Of a stretch of 64,000 nt of DNA, positions 1-7,352 are shown one piece after another. This DNA comes from Hymenobacter gummosus (GTDB taxonomy: Bacteria > Bacteroidota > Bacteroidia > Cytophagales > Hymenobacteraceae), in the NCBI RefSeq assembly GCF_003970915.1, contig NZ_RXOF01000001.1, positions 496,001 through 560,000 on the forward strand, read 5' to 3'. Positions within the stretch are counted from its first letter, which is position 1, and each line of letters begins with the position of its first letter. The notes under the pieces were generated by a model. That model did no database searches. It was given only the letters and a program-made list of their open reading frames with translations, and was not told where the DNA came from. The translations under genes were made by a program, and so were the position numbers.

Positions 1-1968
1 GGTGGTGAAGTTGTTTTCGCCCAGGTAGCGCTTGTCGGCCGTCCACAGGTCGGCCAGGGTGAGCAGGCCCACCAGCGAGGCGGCCACCGTCACACTCAGC
101 TTGCGGCCTAGGTAGAACCACAGCACTGCCGCCGCCGCCACGATAAAGAAGATGGAACGGAACACGTCGGCGCGCATGAGGGCGGCGCGGTCCTGGCGCA
201 GGGCGTCGAGCGGGAAGCCCTGGGGCAGCTGGCTGTCTACTTCTCCCGAGAAGTTCGTGTATCCACCCAGCTGGTAGGCGACGAAGGCCAATCCAAGCAC
301 CACTCCCCCAATCAACATTTTGGCAACTGAGGAGCTAAGCGCATGCCGCATCCGGAGCCATAGGCCACCACCAATTAGCAGAATGGCCCCGAGGCTGTAT
401 AAAACTTCTTTTGATAGGCCTTGTGGCTGCGCGTTATCAGGCAAAGCAGGGTCAGTACCTAAATTAAATACCATTAGCAGCAAACAGAAACCGCCCACAA
501 AGCCCACGGCCATGAGCAGGTGACGGCGCATGCCGGCCACTTCGGGCGTATCCTTCTGGGCCGCGGGCAGGCCGGCCACCAGCGGCGCGGCCGTAGCGGC
601 CGGACGGGCGCGCAGCACCCGGGCCAGGGCCAGCACCGCCAGCAGCGGCATGGCCAGTTGGGCAATGGTCAGCGCCATCGACACCGCCCGGAACTTGTTG
701 TAGCCCGGGAAGAAGTCGAACATCAGGTCATTGAAGGAGGCGAAGTTCTTGCCCCAGGCCAGCACAATCGAGAGGATAGTAGCGGCCAGCAGCCAGGTGC
801 GGGTGCGGCGGTCGGCCACCATCACGCCGAGCACGAACAGCAGCACCACCACCGCCCCGATGTACACCGGGCCGCTGGTAATGGGCTGGTCGCCCCAGTA
901 GGTGGGCATGCCGGCCAGGTACTGGTCGAGCTGCGCGGGGTCCACCATCGTGCTCAGGGCGCGGCCGGTGTTGGAGTCGGCGTCGAGCTTGCCCGTGGAG
1001 GCCCCGCCGTAGTAGTTGGGCACGAGCAGCGTAATCGTCTCGCCGATACCGTAGCTGTAGGAGAAGGCGTAGTCGTGGTCGAGGCCCGAGCCGCCTTCCG
1101 GGGCCGGGGCGGCCGGCGCCTGCCCGGGCTGGGCCGGAGCTGCCGTTTTCAGCTCCGAGCGGCCCCGGATGCTGTATTTGCCCCACTCGGCGGTGGTGTA
1201 CAGGCGGCCGAAGCTCACGCCCACGGCCAGCACTGCCCCCAGGGCCAGCACGGCGGTATTCTTCAGGAAAGGCGCCAGGCGCTTTTCGCGCAGGGCGTAA
1301 ATCAGCTCCACCACCCCGAACACCAGCACCAGCAGCAGCAGGTAGTAGGTGATTTGCAGGTGGTTGGCCCGGATGTTCATGGTCAGCCCCAGGGCGAAGA
1401 GTACCCCGCCGACGAGCCGGTCGCGCCGGAACGTGACCAGCAGGCCCGCCAGCACCAGCGGCGCGAAGGCCAGGGCGTAGGACTTGGAGTTGTGGCCGGC
1501 GGCCAGGATGATGAGATTGTAGCTGGTAAAGCCCACGGCCACGGCGCCCACCAGGGCCACCACCGGCCGCATGCCGAGGCTAGCAAACAGCAGGTAGCCG
1601 CAGAACAGGGCCGCAAACAGGTTGGCCACTACCGGCGGCAGCCCGAAGGTGAACAGGCTGGTGAGGTACACCGACATGTCGCCCGGGAAGCGGGTGCTGA
1701 TGAGGTAGGTGGGCATACCCGAGAACATGGAGTTGGTCCACAGGGCTTCCTGGCCGGTCTGCTCCCGGTACAGCAGCGCCTCCCGGGCCCCGCCGTTGAA
1801 CTGCACGATGTCGTGCTGGCTGAGCGTTTTGCCCCCGAACACGATGGGCGAGAAGTACAGCACGGCCAGCACGAGCAGGAAAGCCACGGCCAGCAGGTGG
1901 GGCAGCAGGCGCTGCCACAGGGGCTGCGGCGCGGCAGCGGCCGCGGTCGGCGGAACGACGGAGGGCAT
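1..1968 (-). CDS. YfhO-family polytopic membrane protein (C-terminus beyond window)
   Basis: The reading frame is open from an ATG at 1966-1968 to the left edge, giving 656 codons without a stop, so the C-terminus is missing. The translation starts MPSVVPPTAAAA and is dominated by hydrophobic helices. The first is near residues 18-36, followed by a loop with FGGKTLSQHDIVQFNGGARE and then more than ten further helices. An extracytoplasmic loop carries NYYGGASTGKLDADSN. This pattern is typical of Bacteroidota YfhO-like proteins (usually 800 residues or more), which resemble GT-C glycosyltransferases and are thought to act in cell-surface glycan decoration. The substrate cannot be read from the sequence. 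The family assignment is by overall pattern and is moderately sure; the existence of the gene is certain. Confidence 0.8.
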   Translation of the reverse strand, partial: MPSVVPPTAAAAAPQPLWQRLLPHLLAVAFLLVLAVLYFSPIVFGGKTLSQHDIVQFNGGAREALLYREQTGQEALWTNSMFSGMPTYLISTRFPGDMSVYLTSLFTFGLPPVVANLFAALFCGYLLFASLGMRPVVALVGAVAVGFTSYNLIILAAGHNSKSYALAFAPLVLAGLLVTFRRDRLVGGVLFALGLTMNIRANHLQITYYLLLLVLVFGVVELIYALREKRLAPFLKNTAVLALGAVLAVGVSFGRLYTTAEWGKYSIRGRSELKTAAPAQPGQAPAAPAPEGGSGLDHDYAFSYSYGIGETITLLVPNYYGGASTGKLDADSNTGRALSTMVDPAQLDQYLAGMPTYWGDQPITSGPVYIGAVVVLLFVLGVMVADRRTRTWLLAATILSIVLAWGKNFASFNDLMFDFFPGYNKFRAVSMALTIAQLAMPLLAVLALARVLRARPAATAAPLVAGLPAAQKDTPEVAGMRRHLLMAVGFVGGFCLLLMVFNLGTDPALPDNAQPQGLSKEVLYSLGAILLIGGGLWLRMRHALSSSVAKMLIGGVVLGLAFVAYQLGGYTNFSGEVDSQLPQGFPLDALRQDRAALMRADVFRSIFFIVAAAAVLWFYLGRKLSVTVAASLVGLLTLADLWTADKRYLGENNFTT

Positions 1969-2035
1969 GAGAAGGTAGTCGGTAGTGAGTAAGCGGTATC
2001 AGCCTCAGGATTAACCAACGACCACGCCTAACGCC

Positions 2036-2069
2036 TCAATAGCTCAGGGTTTAAACCCTGAGCTATTGA
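2036..2069. repeat. perfect 34-bp palindrome
   Basis: The 34 bases equal their own reverse complement exactly, with no spacer and TTTAAA at the centre. The element lies between the YfhO-like start and the DUF4834 terminator. It could form a cruciform or a REP-like hairpin. Its GG-TTTAAA-CC core resembles the small hairpins inside the 39.1-kb element. Confidence 0.85.
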
Positions 2070-2104
2070 TAAGCCGGCTTGGCCAGATTGATTAGTCCAC
2101 AAAA

Positions 2105-2134
2105 AAGCCCGGCCGGCAGGCGCCAGCCGGGCTT
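2105..2134 (-). terminator. rho-independent terminator of the FkbM/DUF4834 pair
   Basis: The arms AAGCCCGGC and GCCGGGCTT are followed on the minus strand by a run of six T. The hairpin lies about 20 bases after the DUF4834 stop codon. Confidence 0.8.
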
Positions 2135-2154
2135 GAAGCCCGAAGTTAGGCCGA

Positions 2155-2472
2155 TTATTTCACTTCCTCGAACTCCACGTAGTCGCCGCCGCGGAAATCC
2201 TTGCGGCGCTGGCGCGGCGCCTTGGGCGGCACGTAGTCGACGCGCACCCGGCCCGAGGCCTCCGAGCTGCGCTCGGGGCGGGGCGGCGCCTGGCCGGCGA
2301 AGGGGTTGGCGTTGGACTCAAACGGGTTGCTGGCCGCGCCGAAGGGTATGCCGCCAGTGCGCATCTGCTTGCGCACAAAAGCCGTGAGGGCCCAGCGCAG
2401 CAGGGCGGGCAGCACCAGGCGCAGCACCCAGAAAATCAGGAAGGAGACCAGCAGGAAAGAGAGGAAGCTCAT
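2155..2472 (-). CDS. DUF4834-like small membrane-anchored protein
   Basis: This encodes 105 residues. An N-terminal hydrophobic helix (about residues 2-25, SFLSFLLVSFLIFWVLRLV) is followed by a polar, Arg/Pro-rich tail that ends in GGDYVEFEEVK. Bacteroidota DUF4834 proteins have the same plan: one helix, a basic linker, and an acidic end close to GEYVDFEE. The start ATG overlaps the stop of the FkbM methyltransferase gene in an ATGA junction, so the two genes are translationally coupled. No function is known. The protein is probably anchored in the inner membrane. The family call rests on pattern memory. Confidence 0.75.
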   Translation of the reverse strand: MSFLSFLLVSFLIFWVLRLVLPALLRWALTAFVRKQMRTGGIPFGAASNPFESNANPFAGQAPPRPERSSEASGRVRVDYVPPKAPRQRRKDFRGGDYVEFEEVK

Positions 2473-3242
2473 CGGCTTGCGGGTTCGTCGTCGGGTTTGA
2501 AGTAAAAGTCGCGGTCGGCGGGACCTTCGAGCACCGCCGGCGGACAAGGTACTAACCGCGGCGGGCCCGCTTGGGTTTCCAGCACGTAGGGCCGGTAGCC
2601 CAGCCCGCCCAGCAGCGCGGCCACCTTGCGGCGGTTGTCGAGGCCGTTCAGCTCGGTCTGGATAACGGGACGGTGGCGGCGCAGCGTATGTTGCATGTGC
2701 CGGAATACTTCGTACTCGAAGCCCTCCACGTCGCACTTCACGAAGTCGAGGCGGCTGAAATCGGCCAGCAGCTCGTCGGGTACGCGCATGGGCACCTCGT
2801 AGAACTGGGCGTACTCTTCGCTGGGGCTGCTGTCGGCCACCTTGGTCATGCCGTGGTGCAGCAGGCCATTGCGGGCCGGCGTGCCCATGCGCACGGTGTC
2901 GTTCTGGCCGCCCAGGGCGTAGGGCAGCAGCATGAGGTTGTCGTGCCCGCTCAGGCGCACGTTGTCTTCCCAGATGTGCTGAAACAGGGGCACCGGCTCC
3001 ACGGCCAGCACTTTCCCCGTCGGCCCCACCAGCCGGGACAGAGCTACCGAGTAGTAGCCCAAATTGGCGCCGATGTCGAGGCACACGTCGCCGGGCTGCA
3101 CCAGCTTTTCCAGGTAAAACAGCTCGGGGTACTTCTTGCGGCCCCAGCCCGCCGCCACCAGGCGCAGGTAGGCGTAGCTCGCCAGCCGGATGTACCGCTC
3201 GAAGCCCAGGGTGCTGACCAACAGTTTGCGCAGTGCCTTCAT
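2469..3242 (-). CDS. FkbM family SAM-dependent methyltransferase
   Basis: This encodes 257 residues. The SAM-binding Rossmann motif is visible at about residues 50-66 (DVCLDIGANLGYYSVAL), followed by VLAVEPVP after the second strand. The FkbM signature DFVKCDVEGFEYEVF is near residue 168. FkbM enzymes O-methylate sugars or polyketides; in Bacteroidota they often act on surface polysaccharides, but the acceptor here is unknown. A -7 box (TACCTTTG) ends only seven bases before the ATG, so the transcript may be nearly leaderless. The gene is coupled by a 4-bp overlap to the DUF4834 gene. Confidence 0.9.
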   Translation of the reverse strand: MKALRKLLVSTLGFERYIRLASYAYLRLVAAGWGRKKYPELFYLEKLVQPGDVCLDIGANLGYYSVALSRLVGPTGKVLAVEPVPLFQHIWEDNVRLSGHDNLMLLPYALGGQNDTVRMGTPARNGLLHHGMTKVADSSPSEEYAQFYEVPMRVPDELLADFSRLDFVKCDVEGFEYEVFRHMQHTLRRHRPVIQTELNGLDNRRKVAALLGGLGYRPYVLETQAGPPRLVPCPPAVLEGPADRDFYFKPDDEPASR

Positions 3243-3249
3243 GTGCGGG

Positions 3250-3257
3250 CAAAGGTA
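3250..3257 (-). promoter_or_regulatory. -7 promoter box of the FkbM gene
   Basis: The minus strand reads TACCTTTG, matching the Bacteroidota -7 consensus TAnnTTTG, seven bases upstream of the ATG. No convincing -33 TTTG is seen at the usual distance. The call rests on the box and its recurrence upstream of other genes here. Confidence 0.5.
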
Positions 3258-3263
3258 CGAGGG

Positions 3264-3336
3264 GTGACGCAGTGATTCAGCGGCCCGGTGAGAGGCTCGA
3301 ACGTCGCTGCACCAGGCCGCTGAATCACTACGTCAC
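3264..3336. repeat. 27-bp imperfect inverted repeat (hairpin)
   Basis: The arms 3264-3290 and 3310-3336 are reverse complements with two mismatches, separated by a 19-base loop. The right arm contains the TGA stop of the leftward gene that ends at 3333. No T-run follows, so it may be a processing or protection hairpin, or a mobile-repeat remnant, rather than a classical terminator. Confidence 0.75.
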
Positions 3337-3794
3337 TTCGCCAGCCGGCTCCACCAGCGCGATACCCCCGCCGCCACCAGCCCGCCCAGGGTGTACCAGG
3401 CCACGGTCATCAGCTGGGTTTGCGGGGTGCGGTTGCTGGGCCCGTCGCCGAGGCCAAGGGGGCCGGGCAGCACCACCCCGCCCACGCCGGCGGCCACGCC
3501 CAGGGCCGCCCCGCGCCACCACGCATCCGGGCCGCTGCCCACCAGGCTGTAGTAGAGGCCGTTGGTCAGCAGGTCGCCGGCCATGGTTATATCGTAGGCG
3601 GTTTGGGCGTCGGGCTGCGGGGCCTTGGCGGCGGCCAGCAGCTTGCGCAGGCCGCGTACGCCCAGCACGTCCATGCGCGGGGCGTCGGGCGTCAGCTCTT
3701 TGGCGGCTTGGTGCACCAAGGTCAGCACAATGGCCCCGCTCAGGCCGCTCACCAGCGCCTGAATGGTAGCCTCGGAATTGGTGGAAGTAGCCAT
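3333..3794 (-). CDS. hypothetical membrane protein
   Basis: This encodes 153 residues, starting MATSTNSEATIQALVSG. Hydrophobic segments occur at about residues 15-30 (GLSGAIVLTLVHQ), 90-110 (GAALGVAAGVGGVVLPG) and 130-145 (VAWYTLGGLVAAG). A DITMAGDLLTNGLYYSLVG stretch lies in the middle. This suggests a small inner-membrane protein with two or three helices. No family is recognised. The stop codon lies inside the arm of a long inverted repeat. Confidence 0.7.
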   Translation of the reverse strand: MATSTNSEATIQALVSGLSGAIVLTLVHQAAKELTPDAPRMDVLGVRGLRKLLAAAKAPQPDAQTAYDITMAGDLLTNGLYYSLVGSGPDAWWRGAALGVAAGVGGVVLPGPLGLGDGPSNRTPQTQLMTVAWYTLGGLVAAGVSRWWSRLAK

Positions 3795-3886
3795 GTGTAA
3801 TTCGGCGTAAGAAGTTGGAAACGGTATTCGGCTAACGCGCCCCGCCGGCGGAGGTTAAAGCCGGCGCAGAATTTTTCGTCTACCGT

Positions 3887-3918
3887 TTGCTTCTTGTCGA
3901 AACGCATTTTTATATTTG
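3887..3918 (+). promoter_or_regulatory. promoter of the tRNA-Thr gene
   Basis: TTTG at 3887-3890 and TATATTTG at 3911-3918 are separated by 20 bases. This matches the Bacteroidota -33 (TTTG) and -7 (TAnnTTTG) elements. The mature tRNA begins 39 bases downstream. Confidence 0.75.
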
Positions 3919-3957
3919 CAGCCCCGAACGACGCATCCGCGTAGCCCGGGTAAGCAA

Positions 3958-4030
3958 GCCTGCTTAGCTCAGTTGGTAGAGCAGCTCATTCGTAATGAGC
4001 AGGTCGTTGGTTCGAGTCCAATAGCAGGCT
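3958..4030 (+). tRNA. tRNA-Thr (anticodon CGT)
   Basis: The 73-nt sequence folds as a cloverleaf. The acceptor stem pairs GCCTGCT with AGCAGGC. The D arm is GCTC...GAGC, and the anticodon stem GCTCA/TGAGC encloses the loop TTCGTAA. The T arm GTTGG/CCAAT has the loop TTCGAGT. Positions 34-36 are CGT, so it reads ACG threonine codons. The discriminator base is T, and CCA is not encoded. Confidence 0.95.
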
Positions 4031-4040
4031 CTCAGCAAAC

Positions 4041-4085
4041 AACAAGGCCCGTTTCCTCTCGGAGACGGGCCTTGTTGCGTTTTTT
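4041..4085 (+). terminator. terminator after tRNA-Thr
   Basis: A 12-bp stem (AACAAGGCCCGT with ACGGGCCTTGTT) is followed by GCG and six T. It lies 10 bases after the tRNA. It may also serve the converging leftward gene at 4126. Confidence 0.9.
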
Positions 4086-4125
4086 CAGACCAGCATTTTA
4101 AGCCCGCTGGCAGGCTTGGGGCTTG

Positions 4126-4383
4126 TTAGGCGTTGCGCTTGTTCATGGCGCGGCTCAGCCAGCTCAGGCCGGCAGCCAGCGCCAGACCGCCTACCACTTT
4201 CTGGGTGGTGCTCAGCTTGCCGAGCTGGGCCGAAGCCGAGTCGCCGATGTTTTTCAGCTGCCCGTTCAGGCCGCTCAGCGCGCTGCTGGCTTTGTCCTGA
4301 AACGAAGACTGCTGCTGCGACTGGTCGCCTTGGGGCGTGCTGCTGGCGGTGCCTTTGAAGTCGGGGGTGTTGGAAGTAGCCAT
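4126..4383 (-). CDS. hypothetical small protein with one C-terminal hydrophobic segment
   Basis: This encodes 85 residues. The first two thirds are polar and rich in Ser, Gln and Asp (MATSNTPDFKGTASSTPQGD), with a possible amphipathic helix around SSFQDKASSALSGLNGQLKNI. A hydrophobic segment (VVGGLALAAGLSWLSRAM) precedes a basic end, KRNA. It may be a small membrane-associated protein. No family is recognised. It converges on the tRNA terminator. A near-consensus -7 box (TACCTCTG) lies about 21 bases before the ATG. Confidence 0.65.
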   Translation of the reverse strand: MATSNTPDFKGTASSTPQGDQSQQQSSFQDKASSALSGLNGQLKNIGDSASAQLGKLSTTQKVVGGLALAAGLSWLSRAMNKRNA

Positions 4384-4496
4384 GGTATTGGGGGAATAAG
4401 GGTTCAGAGGTAAGCCGGACGGTTGCCGACTGCTTGGGGGAATATTCGTAAAACCAAGCGGCCAGGTTACAGCCTGTTACCCAAAAATCTGCGCGG

Positions 4497-4895
4497 CTAT
4501 ACCACCACATCGGGGCGGTTGGCCCCGGCCGAAGCCCGCTCCGAGCTGCCCCGGCCCGGCCCGGCGGGCAGCGGCACCTGCAGCAGGGCAGCGTAGGCGG
4601 CGGCGTCACGCGCGCCGGCTTCCCGGGCTTCCACCTCGAAGCGGTTGGCGTAGTAGCCCACCCGCGCCGACTCCAGCAGGTACTCCCACAGAAAGCGCAG
4701 CAGCCCCCGCTCCTGCACCTGCCGGATGTGGCACATCTCGTGCGCCACCCAGCTCGGCTCCCGCAGAAACTGCTCCCGCGTGACGCCGCTCAGGTGAATG
4801 GTGCGGCCCAGTACCATGGCTACGTTGCCCTGGCCCAGCTTCAGGCGGGCCAGGCGCGCCAGGGGCGAATTTTCGACGATGCGGGGAAGCTCCAC
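4497..4895 (-). CDS. HExxH-motif protein, DUF4157-like
   Basis: This encodes 132 residues. The central motif AHEMCHIRQ is an HExxH zinc-metalloprotease signature at about residues 51-57, in the context VAHEMCHIRQVQERGL. A Tyr-rich helix follows (GYYANRFEVEAREAG), where a third metal ligand (Glu) could lie. DUF4157-type proteins share this HExxH context. No signal peptide is seen, so it is probably cytoplasmic. The last 30 residues are low-complexity Pro/Gly/Ala. Peptidase activity is plausible but unproven. Confidence 0.7.
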   Translation of the reverse strand: MELPRIVENSPLARLARLKLGQGNVAMVLGRTIHLSGVTREQFLREPSWVAHEMCHIRQVQERGLLRFLWEYLLESARVGYYANRFEVEAREAGARDAAAYAALLQVPLPAGPGRGSSERASAGANRPDVVV

Positions 4896-5201
4896 GGTAC
4901 GAGCAGATTGAAAAGCAACAGGATACGAAACGCGCTGGCAAAGGTTGGCAAGCCCGGCAATACTATTCGCCTATTGTATTGCACAATAAATAGAATTTTA
5001 GGCTTTTTCCAGCCGAAAGCTTGGACTCGCACCCATCGGCGGCTAGCTTTACCCTATCAGCCCGGATAGAATCTGTCTGGATTGATTGCCAAGAACCTCT
5101 TTTTCACCTTCTCAATTAGCCTGTCTAGAGAAGAAAAGTACGCCTACAGGTCCTTCGGGGCCGCCGCTCGGGAGCGGAATCCACCACCCACACGACGGAC
5201 A
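4896..5201. other. intergenic region between divergent genes, no gene seen
   Basis: This 306-base gap separates the leftward HExxH gene from the rightward NlpC gene. It is more AT-rich than its surroundings around 4960-5010 and contains a small inverted repeat, ATTGTATTGCACAAT, near 4975-4990. Promoters for both genes should lie here, but no TAnnTTTG box with a well-spaced -33 stands out. TAGCTTTA near 5044 is one base off consensus. Confidence 0.5.
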
Positions 5202-5789
5202 ATGAAGAATACCCTTTTGTGTTGCCTCGCCGCTGTTTCACTGGCTCTTTCCTTTTTCTTTGATTACGCTCCGGCCGAGGGCGCTGCCGGCTCCCCGGCC
5301 CTCGCTCAGGCCTCCCTCCTCTCCTTCGACGACGGCAACGGCCCTGAAGGCTTCCGCGACTCGCTCAACATCGGCTACTACTCGCAGGCCCTGGGCATTC
5401 AGGCCGATTACACTGAAGATGCTTCGCTGCTGCGCACCATCACCGAGTGGCTCGGCACTCCCTACCGCTTCGGCTCCAACACCAAGAAGGGTACCGACTG
5501 CTCCGGCTTCGTGACCCGCGTCTTCAAGGAAGCCTACGGCATCACGCTGGTGCACAGCTCCCGCTCCATGTTCTCGAACGCCAAGCGCGTAGCCAAGGAC
5601 GAAATGAAGACCGGCGACCTGGTGTTCTTCCGCCGCGGCCCGGGCCAGCCCATCTACCACGTCGGCATCTACCTGAAAGACGGTAAGTTCGCCCACTCGG
5701 CCACCAACGGCGGCGTAATGGTCAGCTCGCTGGAGCAGCCCTACTACCACCGCAACTTCTACGCGGCCGGCCGCGTGATTTCCGAGTAA
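5202..5789 (+). CDS. NlpC/P60 family peptidoglycan endopeptidase
   Basis: This encodes 195 residues from ATG 5202, chosen because it begins a clear signal peptide (MKNTLLCCLAAVSLALSFFF). The NlpC/P60 domain fills about residues 75-193. It shows the catalytic Cys in GTDCSGFV, the first His in YHVGIYLKDG and a second His in FAHSAT. Such enzymes cleave peptide stems in peptidoglycan in the periplasm, usually between D-Glu and diaminopimelate. A strong terminator follows directly, so the gene is monocistronic. Confidence 0.92.
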   Translation: MKNTLLCCLAAVSLALSFFFDYAPAEGAAGSPALAQASLLSFDDGNGPEGFRDSLNIGYYSQALGIQADYTEDASLLRTITEWLGTPYRFGSNTKKGTDCSGFVTRVFKEAYGITLVHSSRSMFSNAKRVAKDEMKTGDLVFFRRGPGQPIYHVGIYLKDGKFAHSATNGGVMVSSLEQPYYHRNFYAAGRVISE

Positions 5790-5815
5790 GCTTCTCTCAA
5801 CAGCTACTCCCTTTG

Positions 5816-5846
5816 AAGCCCCTGCCTGCCCGGCCGGGGCTTTTTT
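5816..5846 (+). terminator. terminator after the NlpC/P60 gene
   Basis: The arms AAGCCCC (5816-5822) and GGGGCTT (5836-5842) are followed by a T-run, 27 bases past the stop codon. Confidence 0.85.
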
Positions 5847-5974
5847 GTACCCTACCGTTCGGTTCGGCCGAATATAGCCACTGATAACTATTATTGCCGC
5901 GAAACAGTATAGCACGGCAGCTGGCTGCCGCCGCCCGGCGCCGTTGTTTCGTTCTCTCTTCACCTCCTATACTC

Positions 5975-6757
5975 ATGGCAACTCCCAAATCCGACGGCGA
6001 GCGTATCGCGTCGTCGCCCCTGTTTAAGGGCTTTCTACGCAAGGCCGAAGACTACCTCAAGCAGCCGCTGCGCATCAAGCAGCTGCTGAACGACGCCTAC
6101 ACCAAGGCCAACGCCAAGAAAGACATTGGCCACATTGCCCACGAGGCCTGGGAAAGCCTGCAGACGCTGTTTCGCCTGGTGAAGGCCGCCGCCTCGGGCG
6201 AGTACACCGGGGTGCCCACGCCCACCGTGCTCGGGGCCGTGGCCGTGCTCATCTACTTCCTCTCCCCCATCGATTTGGTGCCCGACTTCATCCCGGTGGT
6301 TGGTCTGCTCGACGACGTGGCGCTGATGGCCTGGTTTACCAGCACCCTCAAGACCGAGATGGACAAGTTTGAGGAGTGGGAGCGGTCCAAGCCCCAGGTT
6401 ATCATGGCCAGCAATCAGCGGTTTGAGCCGGCCCCCGAATCGGCCAAGCGGGCCGGCACGGTGCGCCACATGCCGAGCACTGCCGACGCCGCTACCTCGG
6501 CCATTGAGCAGGCCGAGCACAGCACCAGCAGCGGCTCCTTTACGGCCACCGCTGAATCGGCCAAGCACGCCGGCACGGCCGACCTGCCCGGCGGCTCCAG
6601 CCCCGACCCGGCCAACCCGGCGCCCGCCGACCCGGACCACCACCCGGAAGCCGGCAACGTGCCCAACCCCAACGTGACGGCCGCCAGCACCTCCGGTAGC
6701 CGCGACCCGCGCCTGAGCGACGGCCGCGGCGGCGACACCGGCGGCAACGTGCGCTAG
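5975..6757 (+). CDS. YkvA/DUF1232 family protein with long disordered tail
   Basis: This encodes 260 residues from ATG 5975. The DUF1232 core lies at about residues 85-125, with a hydrophobic helix and the hallmark FLSPIDLVPDFIPVVGLLDD. The first 80 residues are a helical, Lys-rich region. From about residue 150 the protein becomes a Pro/Ala/Ser/Asp-rich tail containing two related ESAK(R/H)AGT units, which looks disordered. The tail is longer than in most YkvA proteins. The function of the family is unknown; it is probably membrane-associated. Confidence 0.88.
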   Translation: MATPKSDGERIASSPLFKGFLRKAEDYLKQPLRIKQLLNDAYTKANAKKDIGHIAHEAWESLQTLFRLVKAAASGEYTGVPTPTVLGAVAVLIYFLSPIDLVPDFIPVVGLLDDVALMAWFTSTLKTEMDKFEEWERSKPQVIMASNQRFEPAPESAKRAGTVRHMPSTADAATSAIEQAEHSTSSGSFTATAESAKHAGTADLPGGSSPDPANPAPADPDHHPEAGNVPNPNVTAASTSGSRDPRLSDGRGGDTGGNVR

Positions 6758-6779
6758 GCCTACCCGGCTCCAACAACAA

Positions 6780-6824
6780 CGGCCCGCTTCCCTCCGTGGA
6801 GAGAAGCGGGCCGCTGCCGTTTTT
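6780..6824 (+). terminator. terminator after the YkvA-like gene
   Basis: An 11-bp stem (CGGCCCGCTTC with GAAGCGGGCCG) is followed at short distance by five T. Confidence 0.8.
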
Positions 6825-6866
6825 CAGACTGGGTACTCGTGTGGGTATTGCTGGCGTTGACGCTGC

Positions 6867-7142
6867 TTAGCGGGCTTTGGAGCCACCCAGGTGCGAAGCC
6901 ACGTAGCGCACAAAGTCGCGCACGGTGTGCAGGGGCACCTCGTCAGGAATGGTGATGTGGAAGCGGCGCTCCAGCTCCAGAATGATGTCGACCACGTCGA
7001 CGGTATCGAAGCCCAGCTCGCGGCTCAGGTTGCTGGAAACACGCAGGCGGGTGGGCTTGATAGCCTTGCGCTTGCTGATAATGCGGAGCACCTGCTGTTC
7101 GATGTTGGTGCTGCCAGGGGCGGTAGTCGTTCGGGTTAACAT
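6867..7142 (-). CDS. acyl-carrier-like protein with Thr at the phosphopantetheine site
   Basis: This encodes 91 residues from ATG 7142. The fold pattern is that of an acyl carrier protein: SSNLSRELGFDTVDVVDIIL followed by LERRFHITIPDE. In standard carriers the second helix begins with DSL, whose Ser carries 4'-phosphopantetheine. Here the triplet is Asp-Thr-Val (codon ACC), so the usual attachment Ser is absent. The first 25 residues are a basic extension. It lies downstream of the efflux operon with no lipid genes nearby. It may be a non-canonical carrier or a structural ACP homologue. Confidence 0.8.
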   Translation of the reverse strand: MLTRTTTAPGSTNIEQQVLRIISKRKAIKPTRLRVSSNLSRELGFDTVDVVDIILELERRFHITIPDEVPLHTVRDFVRYVASHLGGSKAR

Positions 7143-7352
7143 GGCTGTTGAAACGACGTGTGAACGGAAAAGAGGAGAAACAAGACCCGGGGCTGCCGAC
7201 TCACGGCCGGCGGCCGTAGGTCGGAGTATGCTCGGACGGAAAAGGTTGCATCTGATTTTTGGCGGCCCCGAACGGGGCGCCCCAAAAACCCGGCGGCGGG
7301 GCGGTTTGGGCTTAGAACGCGCCCCCACCACCGGGTTGGTATGACTTCAGGC

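Noticed and set aside
520-1992. Long plus-strand frame of 490 codons opposite the YfhO-like gene
   Set aside because: The peptide is His/Gln/Gly-rich with no family features, while the minus strand encodes a clear polytopic membrane protein through the same bases.
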